Counted from the stretch's first letter, positions 34,157-42,330 are shown. The stretch is 64,000 bases of DNA from Lactobacillus sp. PV012 (GCF_014522325.1 NZ_CP041983.1:744001-808000); one strand, 5' to 3'. Translations and numbers: made by a program. The notes: generated by a model from the sequence alone, not told the origin.

Positions 34157-35578
34157 CTAATTTTTCTTTTCTTGCTGGGCCATTAGTTCATTAACTTCCT
34201 GTGTCCATGAATCTTTGTGAAAATGTACAATAACAAATGGTAAAACAGTAAGGATAATACTAATGACTGCTACAATAATAAAGTTTAACCAAGTTCCTAC
34301 AGCAAAAGTAGCAACTAGAGCAACAATTATTGTAGCAATTAATAATAGACCGATAAACCAAGTCATACCTAAATTTCCAACTTTGAAAGGACGTTTTAAA
34401 TTTGGCTCTTTAATTTTTAACCTAATAAATCCAACTGCCATGAAGATGTAAACAATGCAATAGAGAACAGTAGTTGCATTTACTAAATCAAGAAATGCTG
34501 TATTAATCGCAGGAATTAATAGATACACTAACGCAAAAAGGGAGATAATAGTTGCTTGTGTAAATAGAATAGTGTGCGAATCACCGAATTTATCAGTCTT
34601 CCAAAATTTAAATTTGGGTGGATAAAGACCTTGTTGGGCGCTAGAAACAATCGTCTTACCTGGTCCTGAAGCCCATGCAGATAGTTGAACACTTACTCCA
34701 ATGAAAACCATAATACTAAAAACATTAGCAATCCAAGAAGGGAGACCCAAAATTTTATCATAGATGATAACAGGTTGGACAATATTATTTAAGTCGATTG
34801 CAGATGGAGAAACAACAGCTGCTTCTAAGAAGCCATTAACAGTATTTAAAAGAAACATAAATACTAAAGTTACTAAAACTCCAATTGGATAAAATGAAAC
34901 TTTTTTAAGTCTAGTAATATAGACTGAAGACATTTCAATTCCAGTAAAAATAAATATTATTGGCGAAAAGAACTGCAGTGATTTCATATCTGTAGGATCT
35001 GGCCATAACTTATCTACAGAAAAGTGACCTAAAATAGCTGTAGGATGAATTCCTGTTTTAATGACTGCAATAATTCCTAAAATTGTCATAATCGCAAGTG
35101 GGATATAAATACCTAGCCATGATCCAACTTGTCCTGTTATTTTAGCCATATCAAACTTCATATTCAAAAAAGTGATTATCCAATAAACAACTAAAATTAC
35201 AATTAACGTAAAAATATTGTTAGTTCCCAATTTTGGTTGATTAATTGCAGTAGCTAATAAAGGAGGAAGGGCAGAGGCAACCATTACCATTCCAGGAAAC
35301 ATCTGTACCCAAAGTAACCAAGAAGTTGCAAAGCCAAATTTCTGTCCTAAAGAATTGTTAACCCATAATTCAGGACCACCTTTTTGTGGGAATGCACTCC
35401 CAAACTCACCAGCAATTAAACAAATTGGTAAAGCAAAGAGCAAAGTAGCAACAGCCATGTAGAAAAACATTGTCCAGCCACTACCAGCAACATCGGGAAT
35501 ATTACGAATACTTGCTGCTAGAGCTACTGTCATCCCTATGAAAGTAATTAATCCAACTTTTGATGTCTTACTTTTCAT
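34157..35578 (-). CDS. APC-family amino acid/amine exchanger, partner of the decarboxylase
   Basis: The 473-residue protein has about 12 membrane segments and resembles the glutamate:GABA-antiporter-like branch of the APC superfamily (LITFIGMTVALAASIRNIPD, AGEFGSAFPQKGGPELWV, GIEMSSVYITRLKK). It starts 15 nt after the decarboxylase stop, so the two are one operon. Such decarboxylase-exchanger pairs swap external amino acid for the internal amine and consume a proton, giving acid resistance and proton-motive force. It would be switched together with the decarboxylase by the invertible promoter. Substrate (tyrosine/tyramine) is inferred from the enzyme. Confidence 0.88.
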   Translation of the reverse strand: MKSKTSKVGLITFIGMTVALAASIRNIPDVAGSGWTMFFYMAVATLLFALPICLIAGEFGSAFPQKGGPELWVNNSLGQKFGFATSWLLWVQMFPGMVMVASALPPLLATAINQPKLGTNNIFTLIVILVVYWIITFLNMKFDMAKITGQVGSWLGIYIPLAIMTILGIIAVIKTGIHPTAILGHFSVDKLWPDPTDMKSLQFFSPIIFIFTGIEMSSVYITRLKKVSFYPIGVLVTLVFMFLLNTVNGFLEAAVVSPSAIDLNNIVQPVIIYDKILGLPSWIANVFSIMVFIGVSVQLSAWASGPGKTIVSSAQQGLYPPKFKFWKTDKFGDSHTILFTQATIISLFALVYLLIPAINTAFLDLVNATTVLYCIVYIFMAVGFIRLKIKEPNLKRPFKVGNLGMTWFIGLLLIATIIVALVATFAVGTWLNFIIVAVISIILTVLPFVIVHFHKDSWTQEVNELMAQQEKKN

Positions 35579-35593
35579 AAATTAATACACTTT

Positions 35594-37257
35594 CTATAGA
35601 ATTTCGTTTAATTTCTTTTCCATTGACTTTGCAATTCCTTTTGAATAGAAATCAAAGAGTTTGTCATCATTCAAGTAAGGTGTCATAATAGCAGCTCTCA
35701 AAAGGGTTACTTCACCAACTTTATTCCATTCATCTTCAGTAAAGCCCATCTTTTCAATAAATGGAACAGGAGATTTGCCATAAGTGCCTTTTCTAAAGAT
35801 AGTATGTGAGGTTAAGAAACGATTTTCGTAAACATGACTGTCATAAAATGAAGAAAAATCAAATACTTTTTCATTAAGGGCATTGGTTTTTGCTAAATCA
35901 GTTTCGCCATCAACTTTCAATACCCAATCCACCATATTAAAATCTGGATTATCAAGAGGATAGACACTCACTGTTTTTCCTTTAACATTGAATTTAAGAT
36001 TACTTAAGAAATCTCTAAATCTCTGGGCTGCTTCCATAGATGAACCTACTAAACGTCCATATCCAGTTACGTTAAGTGGTAGTGTGCGGTGTGCGGCCCA
36101 AACTGCAGCTGCAGTAGCACCTGCTTTGGAACCACCAATAATGTACGAACCTAACATATCTGGTAGGGATGCGGTTTTCTTTTCAAAAACATATGGAGCA
36201 AAGTAAGAAATGGCATTTCTCATTGCCAGGTGTTTAATTGCAATCCCACCAGCTGCATATGGAACATAACCCATCTTATGAGGGTCAACTGTAACTGATT
36301 CTGCCTCTTTAATCGCTTTAAAAGCGTTATAGACATGCTTAGAAATCTTGACAGGATAATTAAAGACATCGTGTTCTTTTAATAAATCTGCTAGTTGATC
36401 ATATTCAACATAATTGCCATTTTCATCTTTAAATAAAGCTCGACCGTAACCACCGTATGCAGCATCAACGTGAAGGTAGAAGTAGACACCTTGTTTTTCC
36501 ATTTCTTGCCGGAATTTAACAATTCGGTCTACTTCATCTATTTGACCTTCTTCAGTAGTACCAACTACTGCTACTACTCCTAAAATTGGAATCTTTTTAG
36601 CAGCTAAATCTTTGATGGTTTGTTCCAAGACATCAACGTCCATCCTAAAATCACTTTTAACTGGAATTTGGACCATTTGGTCAAGACCCACACCAGAAAT
36701 ATCAAGTGCTTTTAACCAAGAGTAGTGTTTAGTATAAGGAACAATAAATTTACCCAATTTTTGAATGTTTTTACCACTTCTAGAAGAGTGGGCCTTAACT
36801 TCAGTAATTTGTTCTGGAGTTAAAGTAGCCATAATTTTTAATACATCTTCAACAGACATATTAAGTAATTCCCATTCGCTCATTCCTTCAACTTTTTCGG
36901 GAACTACTTCCTTAAAAGCAAGTGGTAAAGATTTGAATTGACGAGCATACCACATTCCTTCAAGATTTGCCATCGAACCGTCATGAGTAATATGGCCCCA
37001 GCCATCTTTATAATCAAATAATTTTGCAAAGTCTTCACCAACTTCTGCTTCCATCTTAGAAGTAGCCATTGAAGATTCAAGGGCAACATTGTTTGAATTC
37101 CAAAGCATTGCATAACTATAAGCAATCATTGCAGGAGCTAGGGTATCAGAGTTCATCTGGCCCCAATAACGGCCAGCTGACATCCAAGGAACGGTCCCTG
37201 GTCTTAAGCGACGATCTAATTCAGTTAATACTTTATGTTGTCGTTCCTGCGAAACGA
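35594..37257 (-). CDS. tdc: tyrosine decarboxylase-type enzyme, 5' end missing in this orientation (OFF)
   Basis: This PLP-dependent group II decarboxylase matches bacterial tyrosine decarboxylases along its length: [33 protein letters not shown] in which THDGS resembles the usual VADGS, AHSSRSGKNIQKLGKF, HVDAAYGGYGRALF, the PLP Lys in VDPHKMGYVPYAAGG, and GSKAGATAAAVWAAH. The first in-frame ATG (37183) lies inside the conserved core and has no Shine-Dalgarno. Upstream of it the frame reads RQHKVLTELDRRLRPGTVPW and runs into the 15-bp repeat at 37243-37257. The missing 65 codons are inverted at 37401-37595; after inversion the product is 614 residues, the usual family length. As sequenced the gene is not expected to be expressed. 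Confidence 0.9.
37243..37257 (-). repeat. left inverted repeat of the tdc switch (IRL)
   Basis: On the minus strand this reads TCGTTTCGCAGGAAC, identical to the right copy. Within it GTTTC-GCA-GGAAC is itself a partial dyad, like a recombinase core site. Confidence 0.9.
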
Positions 37258-37338
37258 AAATTTTTAAATAATAATTTTTCTCTACTACTTATGTGCCATT
37301 TTAACAATAAATTTACCTTCCAAAAAAGGGCATATTAT

Positions 37339-37366
37339 TTGCAATTAATCTTAATGAGATTATGCT
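37339..37366 (+). promoter_or_regulatory. promoter inside the invertible segment
   Basis: TTGCAA (37339-37344) and TATGCT (37361-37366) are 16 bp apart, about 35 nt upstream of the tdc start codon. It now drives only the truncated 68-codon frame; after inversion it would read into the whole tdc-permease operon. Confidence 0.6.
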
Positions 37367-37400
37367 TAAGGTGTTAGTAAGTTACTGAAAGGAGTCAAAA

Positions 37401-37607
37401 ATGACTAATAAAAAAGATGTAAATTACAAGTCACTTTTTATCGGTGATAAAGCTGAAAATGGTGATAAGTACCTAGATGAATTAACACATTTAATTCATG
37501 AACATTTGGGTTGGCGAAAAAATTATCTACCAGGTGATTTACCCGCAATTACTGATGATGACAAGTTAAAACAAGAATATATCGTTTCGCAGGAACAAAT
37601 AAATTAG
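37401..37607 (+). CDS. inverted N-terminal fragment of tyrosine decarboxylase (68 residues)
   Basis: ATG 37401 has a good GAAAGGAG site. Residues 1-65 (YKSLFIGDKAENGDKYLDEL, EHLGWRKNYLPGDLPAI) match the N-terminus of bacterial tyrosine decarboxylases; after the 15-bp repeat the frame continues only as QIN and a stop supplied by flanking DNA. In this orientation it would yield a non-functional peptide. It is the 5' exon-like part of the gene on the opposite strand at 35594-37257. Confidence 0.88.
   Translation: MTNKKDVNYKSLFIGDKAENGDKYLDELTHLIHEHLGWRKNYLPGDLPAITDDDKLKQEYIVSQEQIN
37582..37596 (+). repeat. right inverted repeat of the tdc switch (IRR)
   Basis: TCGTTTCGCAGGAAC on the plus strand, inside the reading frame as codons I-V-S-Q-E. 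It is an exact inverted copy of 37243-37257. Confidence 0.9.
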
Positions 37608-37650
37608 CATCTCTAATAAAAGTAAATTTTATTGGGAATGCTTTTATTTT
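37606..37650 (+). terminator. terminator just outside the invertible segment
   Basis: AGCAT and AATAAAA pair with TTTTATT and ATGCT around a short loop, followed by TTTATTTTT. It begins 10 nt after the right repeat, so it would end transcripts from the inverted promoter before the reductase gene. Confidence 0.7.
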
Positions 37651-37708
37651 TACAAAAAATAAAAAAGTAGTATGCTAGTCTAAAAACATGCTATGGAGAT
37701 TAAAAACA

Positions 37709-39049
37709 ATGAAAAAATATGATTATATTATTTTAGGAACTGGTCCTGCAGGATATGCTCTAGCTAAGAAATTATCAGCAGCTGGTAAAAGTATTCTGGC
37801 TGTTGAAGGTGGTTTATTTGGTGGTACTTGTCCTAATGTAGGATGTGAGCCCAAAATCTTCTTAGAAGGGACGGTTCACACTGCATTAATGACGCAACAA
37901 TTAGTGGGACACGGATTAGTACAAGAAGCTAAAATTGACTGGCAGGAATTAATGCAAAATAAAAAGAAACGCTTTGATTCTTGGCCTGAAGAAACAAAAG
38001 CTATTTTTTATAAACTAGGCGATGTAGCTGAAGGTTACGGAAAATTTGTTGGCAGTCATACTATTGAAGTTAATGGTGAAAAATATGAAGGCAGTAAAAT
38101 AATTATTGCTACCGGAGCGCATCCTCACAAAGTTCATTTTCCTGGTGATGAGTTAACTCATACCTCTACAGATGTATTATCTTTAGATAATCTCCCTAAG
38201 AAAACAACAATTATTGGTGGTGGCTATATTGGTATGGAACTGGGAACTTTTTTAGCTGCAGCTGGTAGTGAGGTGACTATTTTAGTACGTTCAGATAGAG
38301 TCTTACGTAACTTTTATCATGATTATACTGTGCAACTCGTAGATGAAATGGAAAAAAGAAATATTCATATTCGTTTATTTACAGAGATAGCTACCCTAGA
38401 GAAGACGACAAATAAAAAAGAATTAATAATTACTACTAAAGATGGTTCAAAAATTGAAACGAATTATGTTATAGATGCTAGTGGACGACAACCTAACGTA
38501 GAAAGACTTAACTTAGATGAAGTGGGAATTAAGTATTCACAGCATGGAATTGAGGTAGATGATCACTTAGAGACTAGTATTAAAGGGATATATGCCATGG
38601 GGGATGTAACTAGCCAAAAACTTCCAAAATTAACCACTGTTGCTGAAAGTGAAGCTGACTATCTCTTTAATTTACTTGAACAAAATATCAATATTCCTTA
38701 CTATAAGCCAGCCATTGGGACAGCAGCCTTTACTTTTCCTGAAATTGCCCAAGTAGGCCTTAATCCAGAGCAGGCTAAACTTTCTTCAAGTCAATATAAA
38801 ATTGAAGAACATAATCTGCAAGGTAGTAGTCTTTATGCTGGACTTAATGAAAAGCCAGCAAAATTAATACTAGTGTTTGACAAACATAATAAATTAGTTG
38901 GAGCAAGTGAAATTTCAGCAACTGCTGCTGATGATATTAATAATTTTGTACCAATTATTGGACTAGGATTAACTAAAGAAGAATGGGTTAAAAAGGTTAT
39001 CCCAATCTATCCAGCACTTGCTGATAAAGTTGGTGGTTTTCTGAAGTAA
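37709..39049 (+). CDS. class I pyridine nucleotide-disulfide oxidoreductase (glutathione-reductase-like)
   Basis: I start at ATG 37709 (MKKYDYIILGTGPAG), with GGAG 10 nt upstream. The 446-residue flavoprotein has the FAD motif GTGPAGYALAKK, the redox pair in GGTCPNVGCEPK, the NAD(P) motif GGGYIGMELGTFLA and the second FAD motif YAMGDV. The C-terminus reads VIPIYPALADKV where functional disulfide reductases have HPTxxE, so the catalytic His-Glu pair seems to be missing. The NADPH-dependent target may therefore be unusual or the enzyme may be an FAD-dependent transhydrogenase or quinone reductase (inference). Length is normal. Confidence 0.85.
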   Translation: MKKYDYIILGTGPAGYALAKKLSAAGKSILAVEGGLFGGTCPNVGCEPKIFLEGTVHTALMTQQLVGHGLVQEAKIDWQELMQNKKKRFDSWPEETKAIFYKLGDVAEGYGKFVGSHTIEVNGEKYEGSKIIIATGAHPHKVHFPGDELTHTSTDVLSLDNLPKKTTIIGGGYIGMELGTFLAAAGSEVTILVRSDRVLRNFYHDYTVQLVDEMEKRNIHIRLFTEIATLEKTTNKKELIITTKDGSKIETNYVIDASGRQPNVERLNLDEVGIKYSQHGIEVDDHLETSIKGIYAMGDVTSQKLPKLTTVAESEADYLFNLLEQNINIPYYKPAIGTAAFTFPEIAQVGLNPEQAKLSSSQYKIEEHNLQGSSLYAGLNEKPAKLILVFDKHNKLVGASEISATAADDINNFVPIIGLGLTKEEWVKKVIPIYPALADKVGGFLK

Positions 39050-39080
39050 AACTACTAATCTTTTATGAATTAAAACATTA

Positions 39081-39113
39081 AAAAACCAGGGTAGTCAAAG
39101 TACCCTGGTTTTT
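39081..39113. terminator. bidirectional terminator
   Basis: Perfect 13-bp stem AAAAACCAGGGTA/TACCCTGGTTTTT with a seven-base loop. Confidence 0.85.
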
Positions 39114-39144
39114 AATACATATTCTAAGAAATGAGCTAATTTAT

Positions 39145-39240
39145 TTAATGACGGTGTTGAGTTTGAGGCTTTTTAGCGGGCTTGCTTGCGTAATAAAGAC
39201 CACCCAATAAGACAATAACACCAATGATTTGTGTTGACAT
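39145..39240 (-). CDS. 31-residue single-pass membrane peptide
   Basis: ATG 39240 follows a strong GGGAGG site. The product is an N-terminal hydrophobic helix (STQIIGVIVLLGGLYYA) with a basic, His-containing tail (SKPAKKPQTQHRH). It has its own near-consensus promoter (39272-39300) with two operator-like dyads and a terminator downstream. These signals argue it is a real gene despite its size. Function unknown: it could be a small regulator of a membrane protein, a metal-responsive peptide or a toxin. Confidence 0.7.
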   Translation of the reverse strand: MSTQIIGVIVLLGGLYYASKPAKKPQTQHRH

Positions 39241-39254
39241 AATTTTCCTCCCAA

Positions 39255-39300
39255 ACTTACTTTATGTAAGTATAATAACAACTTATTAAAAGTAAGTCAA
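39255..39300 (-). promoter_or_regulatory. strong promoter with two operator-like dyads
   Basis: On the minus strand TTGACT (39300-39295), 17 bp, TATTAT (39277-39272). Dyads ACTTAC-TTTAT-GTAAGT (39255-39271) and ACTTAT-TAAAA-GTAAGT (39281-39297) flank and overlap the core promoter 26 bp apart, indicating a dedicated repressor encoded elsewhere. Confidence 0.75.
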
Positions 39301-39310
39301 GTAAATAACT

Positions 39311-40030
39311 TTATTTTTTTACCTTATCTAGCCATTTAATTAATAAGTTTGCAACTTCTTTTTGCTGAGTAGCATTAGAAATTGTAGTGTTGCCATCACC
39401 TTTTTGCTTACCATAAGAGCCAAATCCGGCATGGTTTCCTCCCTTAATTGAGGCAAATTTGGTATTGGTAGGTAAATATTTCTTGTTTACTTCATAATTT
39501 TTCCAATTCAATACTTTGTCATTGGTGGCTGTAATTGATAGGACATCTAAATTTGTTTTATCTAATCTACCTTTTTCATCAGCATAAGCGCCAAGTAAAA
39601 ATAGGCCACGTAAATGTTTGTTATGAGAATTATGAGCATAGCGACTTGCCATTGCACCGCCTAGAGAGTGACCTCCAACAACGTAATTTTTATTTTTACC
39701 AGCTAAATTATCAGCAGCATTTTGATTGAAAAATGCCATATTTAAAGGAAAATGAACAATCTTAACCGTATAACCGGCTTGCGCAACTTGCTTAGCCCAA
39801 ATTGAGTAAGAATCAGGCTTAACCATTGCTCCTGTATAAAAAATTACTGTCATTTTGTTGTGCTTTGCCTTAAAGACAGTAGCCTTATTAATAACTTGGC
39901 TACTCTTAGCGGCTTGTTGCGCTGCTGCAGAAGGTTGGTAAGTAGAAAAATGAATGTAAGTGGCAGCGGCAATTAAAATAATGGCAATAATGCTGATCAC
40001 TGTAATAATTATTTTTTTAAAAGTCTTCAT
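39311..40030 (-). CDS. membrane-anchored alpha/beta hydrolase
   Basis: I start at ATG 40030, 8 nt after AGGAG; the TTG at 40036 overlaps the spacer. The 239-residue protein has an N-terminal signal-anchor (about residues 5-25), the nucleophile elbow VVGGHSLGGAMA and a catalytic-His region KGGNHAGFGSYG. The central part VIFYTGAMVKPDSYSIWAKQVAQAGYTV is typical of the alpha/beta-hydrolase family 5 group. It likely acts on the outer face of the membrane as an esterase. Substrate unknown. Confidence 0.85.
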   Translation of the reverse strand: MKTFKKIIITVISIIAIILIAAATYIHFSTYQPSAAAQQAAKSSQVINKATVFKAKHNKMTVIFYTGAMVKPDSYSIWAKQVAQAGYTVKIVHFPLNMAFFNQNAADNLAGKNKNYVVGGHSLGGAMASRYAHNSHNKHLRGLFLLGAYADEKGRLDKTNLDVLSITATNDKVLNWKNYEVNKKYLPTNTKFASIKGGNHAGFGSYGKQKGDGNTTISNATQQKEVANLLIKWLDKVKK

Positions 40031-40104
40031 ATTCAATACTCCTATGTTTCATCCTTTTGATTTTAATTATAGCTAAACAGATGAAATTAATTGAGCAAAA
40101 AAAC

Positions 40105-41163
40105 TTAGCTTTTGCTAAGTTTTTGGCCAGGGTATTCAATTTCGTATTTTATCCAGTGATGGACGGGTGCTAAGGGTCTCATGGTAATATCACCAAATTC
40201 GGGATGGTGAGGTGCATCGGGAAGAGTTTGAGCCTCCAATGCAAGAGCAGCCCAAGAACACCCTGGATGATTAAGCTTTACTGTATTTGGCAAACCATTT
40301 GCACTAAACATTACTAAAGCATTACGGTCAGAGTACATTCTCATCTTTAAATTAGTAACCGGATTAGCTAAACTAGCTATTTCTTTACCAGCATAAGTAG
40401 AGCTTGGAGCGACTACAAAAAAGTCATCAAAACCTTTTTCAGGAGTTTTATTCATTTCAGTCAAGGCGTTCTCTAGTCTTTGTCCCTTTTTAAAGTCGTA
40501 AGCATTGGTATTTTTAACTAATTCTCCTGTAGGAATCTTTTCTTTGTTAACAGCTAAGTGATAGTCTGAGTTGATAGTTAAAATTTGTTTTTCAATTGTT
40601 AAGTCAGTTTCGCTTAAGTTCCAGTAAGTATGACTTGTAGGATTAAAAAGGGTAGGTGCGTCAGTTTGACCGTAGAGATCAATTGTAACACTATCATCAT
40701 TTCTCAAGGTATAAACCACATAAATGTCTGTATTAGCTGGCATCCCGTCAGCGGTAGGAGAATAATTATTATGCAAAATTAAATGAGCGGAATTTTTATC
40801 AATCTCTGCTTTAACATCCCAAAAATGATTTTGCCAACCTTGAGATCCACTGTGAATATTGTTATTGCCTTCATTTTTTTCAAGACTATATTCTTTACCA
40901 TCAATTGAAAATTTAGCTTGATCAATTCGATTGGCAACTGGTCCAATTAGTTGACCAATACTATAACCAGCATCTAAGTAGTCTTCGATTGAATCAGCAG
41001 CTAGTAACATATTAAAGTGATTATTGTTACTTGGAATACTGTATTGTTGCCAAATACCACCGTAATTTAGGACGCTAATTTTTACATTGTTATCATTACT
41101 AATCGTATAACGTGTAACATCCTGATCATTTACTTTGCCAAAAGAATCTTCAAAAAATTCCAT
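40105..41163 (-). CDS. galM: aldose 1-epimerase family protein (GalM-like)
   Basis: The 352-residue protein has the galactose-mutarotase fold: ISVLNYGGIWQQYSIP near the N-terminus, IGPVANRIDQAKFSIDG, NNIHSGSQGWQNHFWDV with an active-site His, NPTSHTYWNLSE with the second His, and a Glu near LALEAQTLPDAPHHPEF. It converts the anomers of galactose or a related hexose. An AGGAGG site precedes the ATG. A perfect cre box just upstream implies CcpA carbon-catabolite repression. The terminator hairpin AACTTAGC/GCTAAGTT overlaps its last codons. Confidence 0.88.
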   Translation of the reverse strand: MEFFEDSFGKVNDQDVTRYTISNDNNVKISVLNYGGIWQQYSIPSNNNHFNMLLAADSIEDYLDAGYSIGQLIGPVANRIDQAKFSIDGKEYSLEKNEGNNNIHSGSQGWQNHFWDVKAEIDKNSAHLILHNNYSPTADGMPANTDIYVVYTLRNDDSVTIDLYGQTDAPTLFNPTSHTYWNLSETDLTIEKQILTINSDYHLAVNKEKIPTGELVKNTNAYDFKKGQRLENALTEMNKTPEKGFDDFFVVAPSSTYAGKEIASLANPVTNLKMRMYSDRNALVMFSANGLPNTVKLNHPGCSWAALALEAQTLPDAPHHPEFGDITMRPLAPVHHWIKYEIEYPGQKLSKS

Positions 41164-41181
41164 TTTATCCTCCTTAAAATT

Positions 41182-41195
41182 TGAAAACGTTTACA
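41182..41195. promoter_or_regulatory. cre site (CcpA operator)
   Basis: TGAAAACGTTTACA matches the consensus TGWNANCGNTNWCA at every defined position, 19 nt upstream of the aldose epimerase start. Confidence 0.85.
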
Positions 41196-41461
41196 AATAT
41201 AATTGTAGCACTTTAAGATTAATAAAAAAAGAATAAGCAAGTGAAGGGGCTAATTTGAAAAATAATTTAAACTATTTAGAAACTTGTATAGCTTCTAAGC
41301 AGAATACTTTTTAAGTCAGATTGTTTGCACTATAGAGTCTTAATTTTGCAACACTCTTTTGCGTTGTCTTTTTCTAAGTTTCAAAGCAAAATTGATAATA
41401 TAATAAATTATTTACTAAACTAAATAGGCTCAGTTGCATAGGATTATAGAATGTGCATCTT

Positions 41462-41481
41462 TATAGCATATCTGCTATAAT
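41462..41481 (+). promoter_or_regulatory. autoregulatory dyad and -10 of the toxin-antitoxin operon
   Basis: TATAGCA-TATC-TGCTATA (41462-41479) overlaps TATAAT (41476-41481). Transcription would start about 7 nt later, at or next to the ATG at 41488. Confidence 0.7.
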
Positions 41482-41487
41482 AGGGAT

Positions 41488-41847
41488 ATGAAAAAATTTG
41501 AATTTAGCTATTATAACGAAAAAGAATTCGAAGAGTTTTTAGATAAACTGCCAGTTAAAGAAATGGAAAAATTAATTCTTCGTATTTCTAACATTGAAGA
41601 AGCAGGTTTTAGAATTTCTAGTAGACAAAAGTGGACAAAAAAATTAGTAGGATATGTTAATTTATTAGAAATTAGATCTAATTTTTCTAATGACATAATT
41701 AGAGCATTATTTTTTCACAGCTCGACTGGTCAATATGTGATTACCCATGCCTTTAAGAAAAAATCACAAAAAACACCACTATCAGAAATAAATAAAGCTC
41801 TTTCAAGAATGAAGGATTATGAGAAGAAAAATGGAGGAAAAGACTAA
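41488..41847 (+). CDS. RelE/HigB-type toxin (Gp49-like)
   Basis: The 119-residue basic protein has the RelE/ParE-superfamily pattern of Gp49/HigB toxins: a helical N-terminus (EKEFEEFLDKLPVKEMEKLILRI), KWTKKLVGYVNLLEIRSNFSNDIIRALFFHSSTG, and HAFKKKSQKTPLSEINKALSRMKDY. Such toxins cleave mRNA on the ribosome. The stop overlaps the antitoxin ATG by one base. Toxin-first order is typical of hig systems. No good Shine-Dalgarno precedes the ATG and the -10 is only 7 nt away, so the mRNA may be leaderless. Confidence 0.85.
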   Translation: MKKFEFSYYNEKEFEEFLDKLPVKEMEKLILRISNIEEAGFRISSRQKWTKKLVGYVNLLEIRSNFSNDIIRALFFHSSTGQYVITHAFKKKSQKTPLSEINKALSRMKDYEKKNGGKD

Positions 41848-42122
41848 TGAGTTTTGCAGATAGATATATTGCTAAAAAAATAAAAGAAAATCCAGCCCTT
41901 AAATCTGAATTTGAACAAGAAGATTTGAATTTGAAAGCAAGTATTCTAGTGAGAGATATGCGAGATGATCTCGGAATGACGCAACAAGAATTTGCAAATT
42001 ATATAGGTAAACCTCAATCGACTATTAGTCGAATTGAATCAGCTTCAATGAATGTAAGTATGGGATTACTTTCTGAAATTGCAAGGGCAGCGCACAGGCA
42101 AATTAAGTTAGTTTTAATTTAG
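41847..42122 (+). CDS. HigA-type XRE antitoxin
   Basis: The 91-residue protein carries an XRE helix-turn-helix (VRDMRDDLGMTQQEFANYIGKPQSTISRIESA). It is translationally coupled to the toxin (TAATG) and has its own strong GGAGG site 9 nt before the ATG. Separate initiation should keep antitoxin in excess. It probably binds the toxin and represses the operon at the dyad 41462-41479. Confidence 0.88.
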   Translation: MSFADRYIAKKIKENPALKSEFEQEDLNLKASILVRDMRDDLGMTQQEFANYIGKPQSTISRIESASMNVSMGLLSEIARAAHRQIKLVLI

Positions 42123-42282
42123 AGGATTCCAGTGCAGATTGGGGTCATCGAGACTACCTAGAGGACTGTCAATCGGATTAGCATTAACGACTGATAAACA
42201 TTACTATGAAAATGCAGTGTCGCTTTTAATGTTGAAGGCAATCACTAATAATAGTGTAAAACTATTATACGAGTTAAATCTT

Positions 42283-42330
42283 AAGCTAAAAGTTATTAGT
42301 ATATTACTGATAACCTTTTAGCTTATTTTT
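42283..42330 (+). terminator. terminator of the toxin-antitoxin operon region
   Basis: AAGCTAAAAG-TTAT pairs with ATAAC-CTTTTAGCTT (one bulged C), followed by ATTTTTAATTTTTT. Confidence 0.7.

Larger units (their letters stand above)
37243..37596. other. 354-bp invertible segment carrying promoter, RBS and 5' end of tdc
   Basis: The segment is bounded by a 15-bp inverted repeat and contains a promoter (37339-37366), a Shine-Dalgarno (GAAAGGAG before 37401) and codons 1-65 of the decarboxylase. In the present orientation these point away from the operon. Inverting it joins GAA-C to GA-CAA and gives the continuous reading SQERQHKVLTELDRR without a frame change. Confidence 0.88.

Noticed and set aside
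37183-37183. ATG at 37183 as the true start of the decarboxylase
   Set aside because: It lies inside the conserved core (W-M-S-A-G-R-Y-W), lacks a ribosome-binding site, and the missing N-terminus is present inverted next to it.
41196-41460. Gap between the epimerase and the toxin gene
   Set aside because: Only AT-rich sequence beyond the cre site and the toxin promoter; no further gene or RNA could be supported.
42139-42321. 60-codon frame after the antitoxin gene
   Set aside because: No Shine-Dalgarno, and its end lies within a terminator hairpin; content not protein-like.
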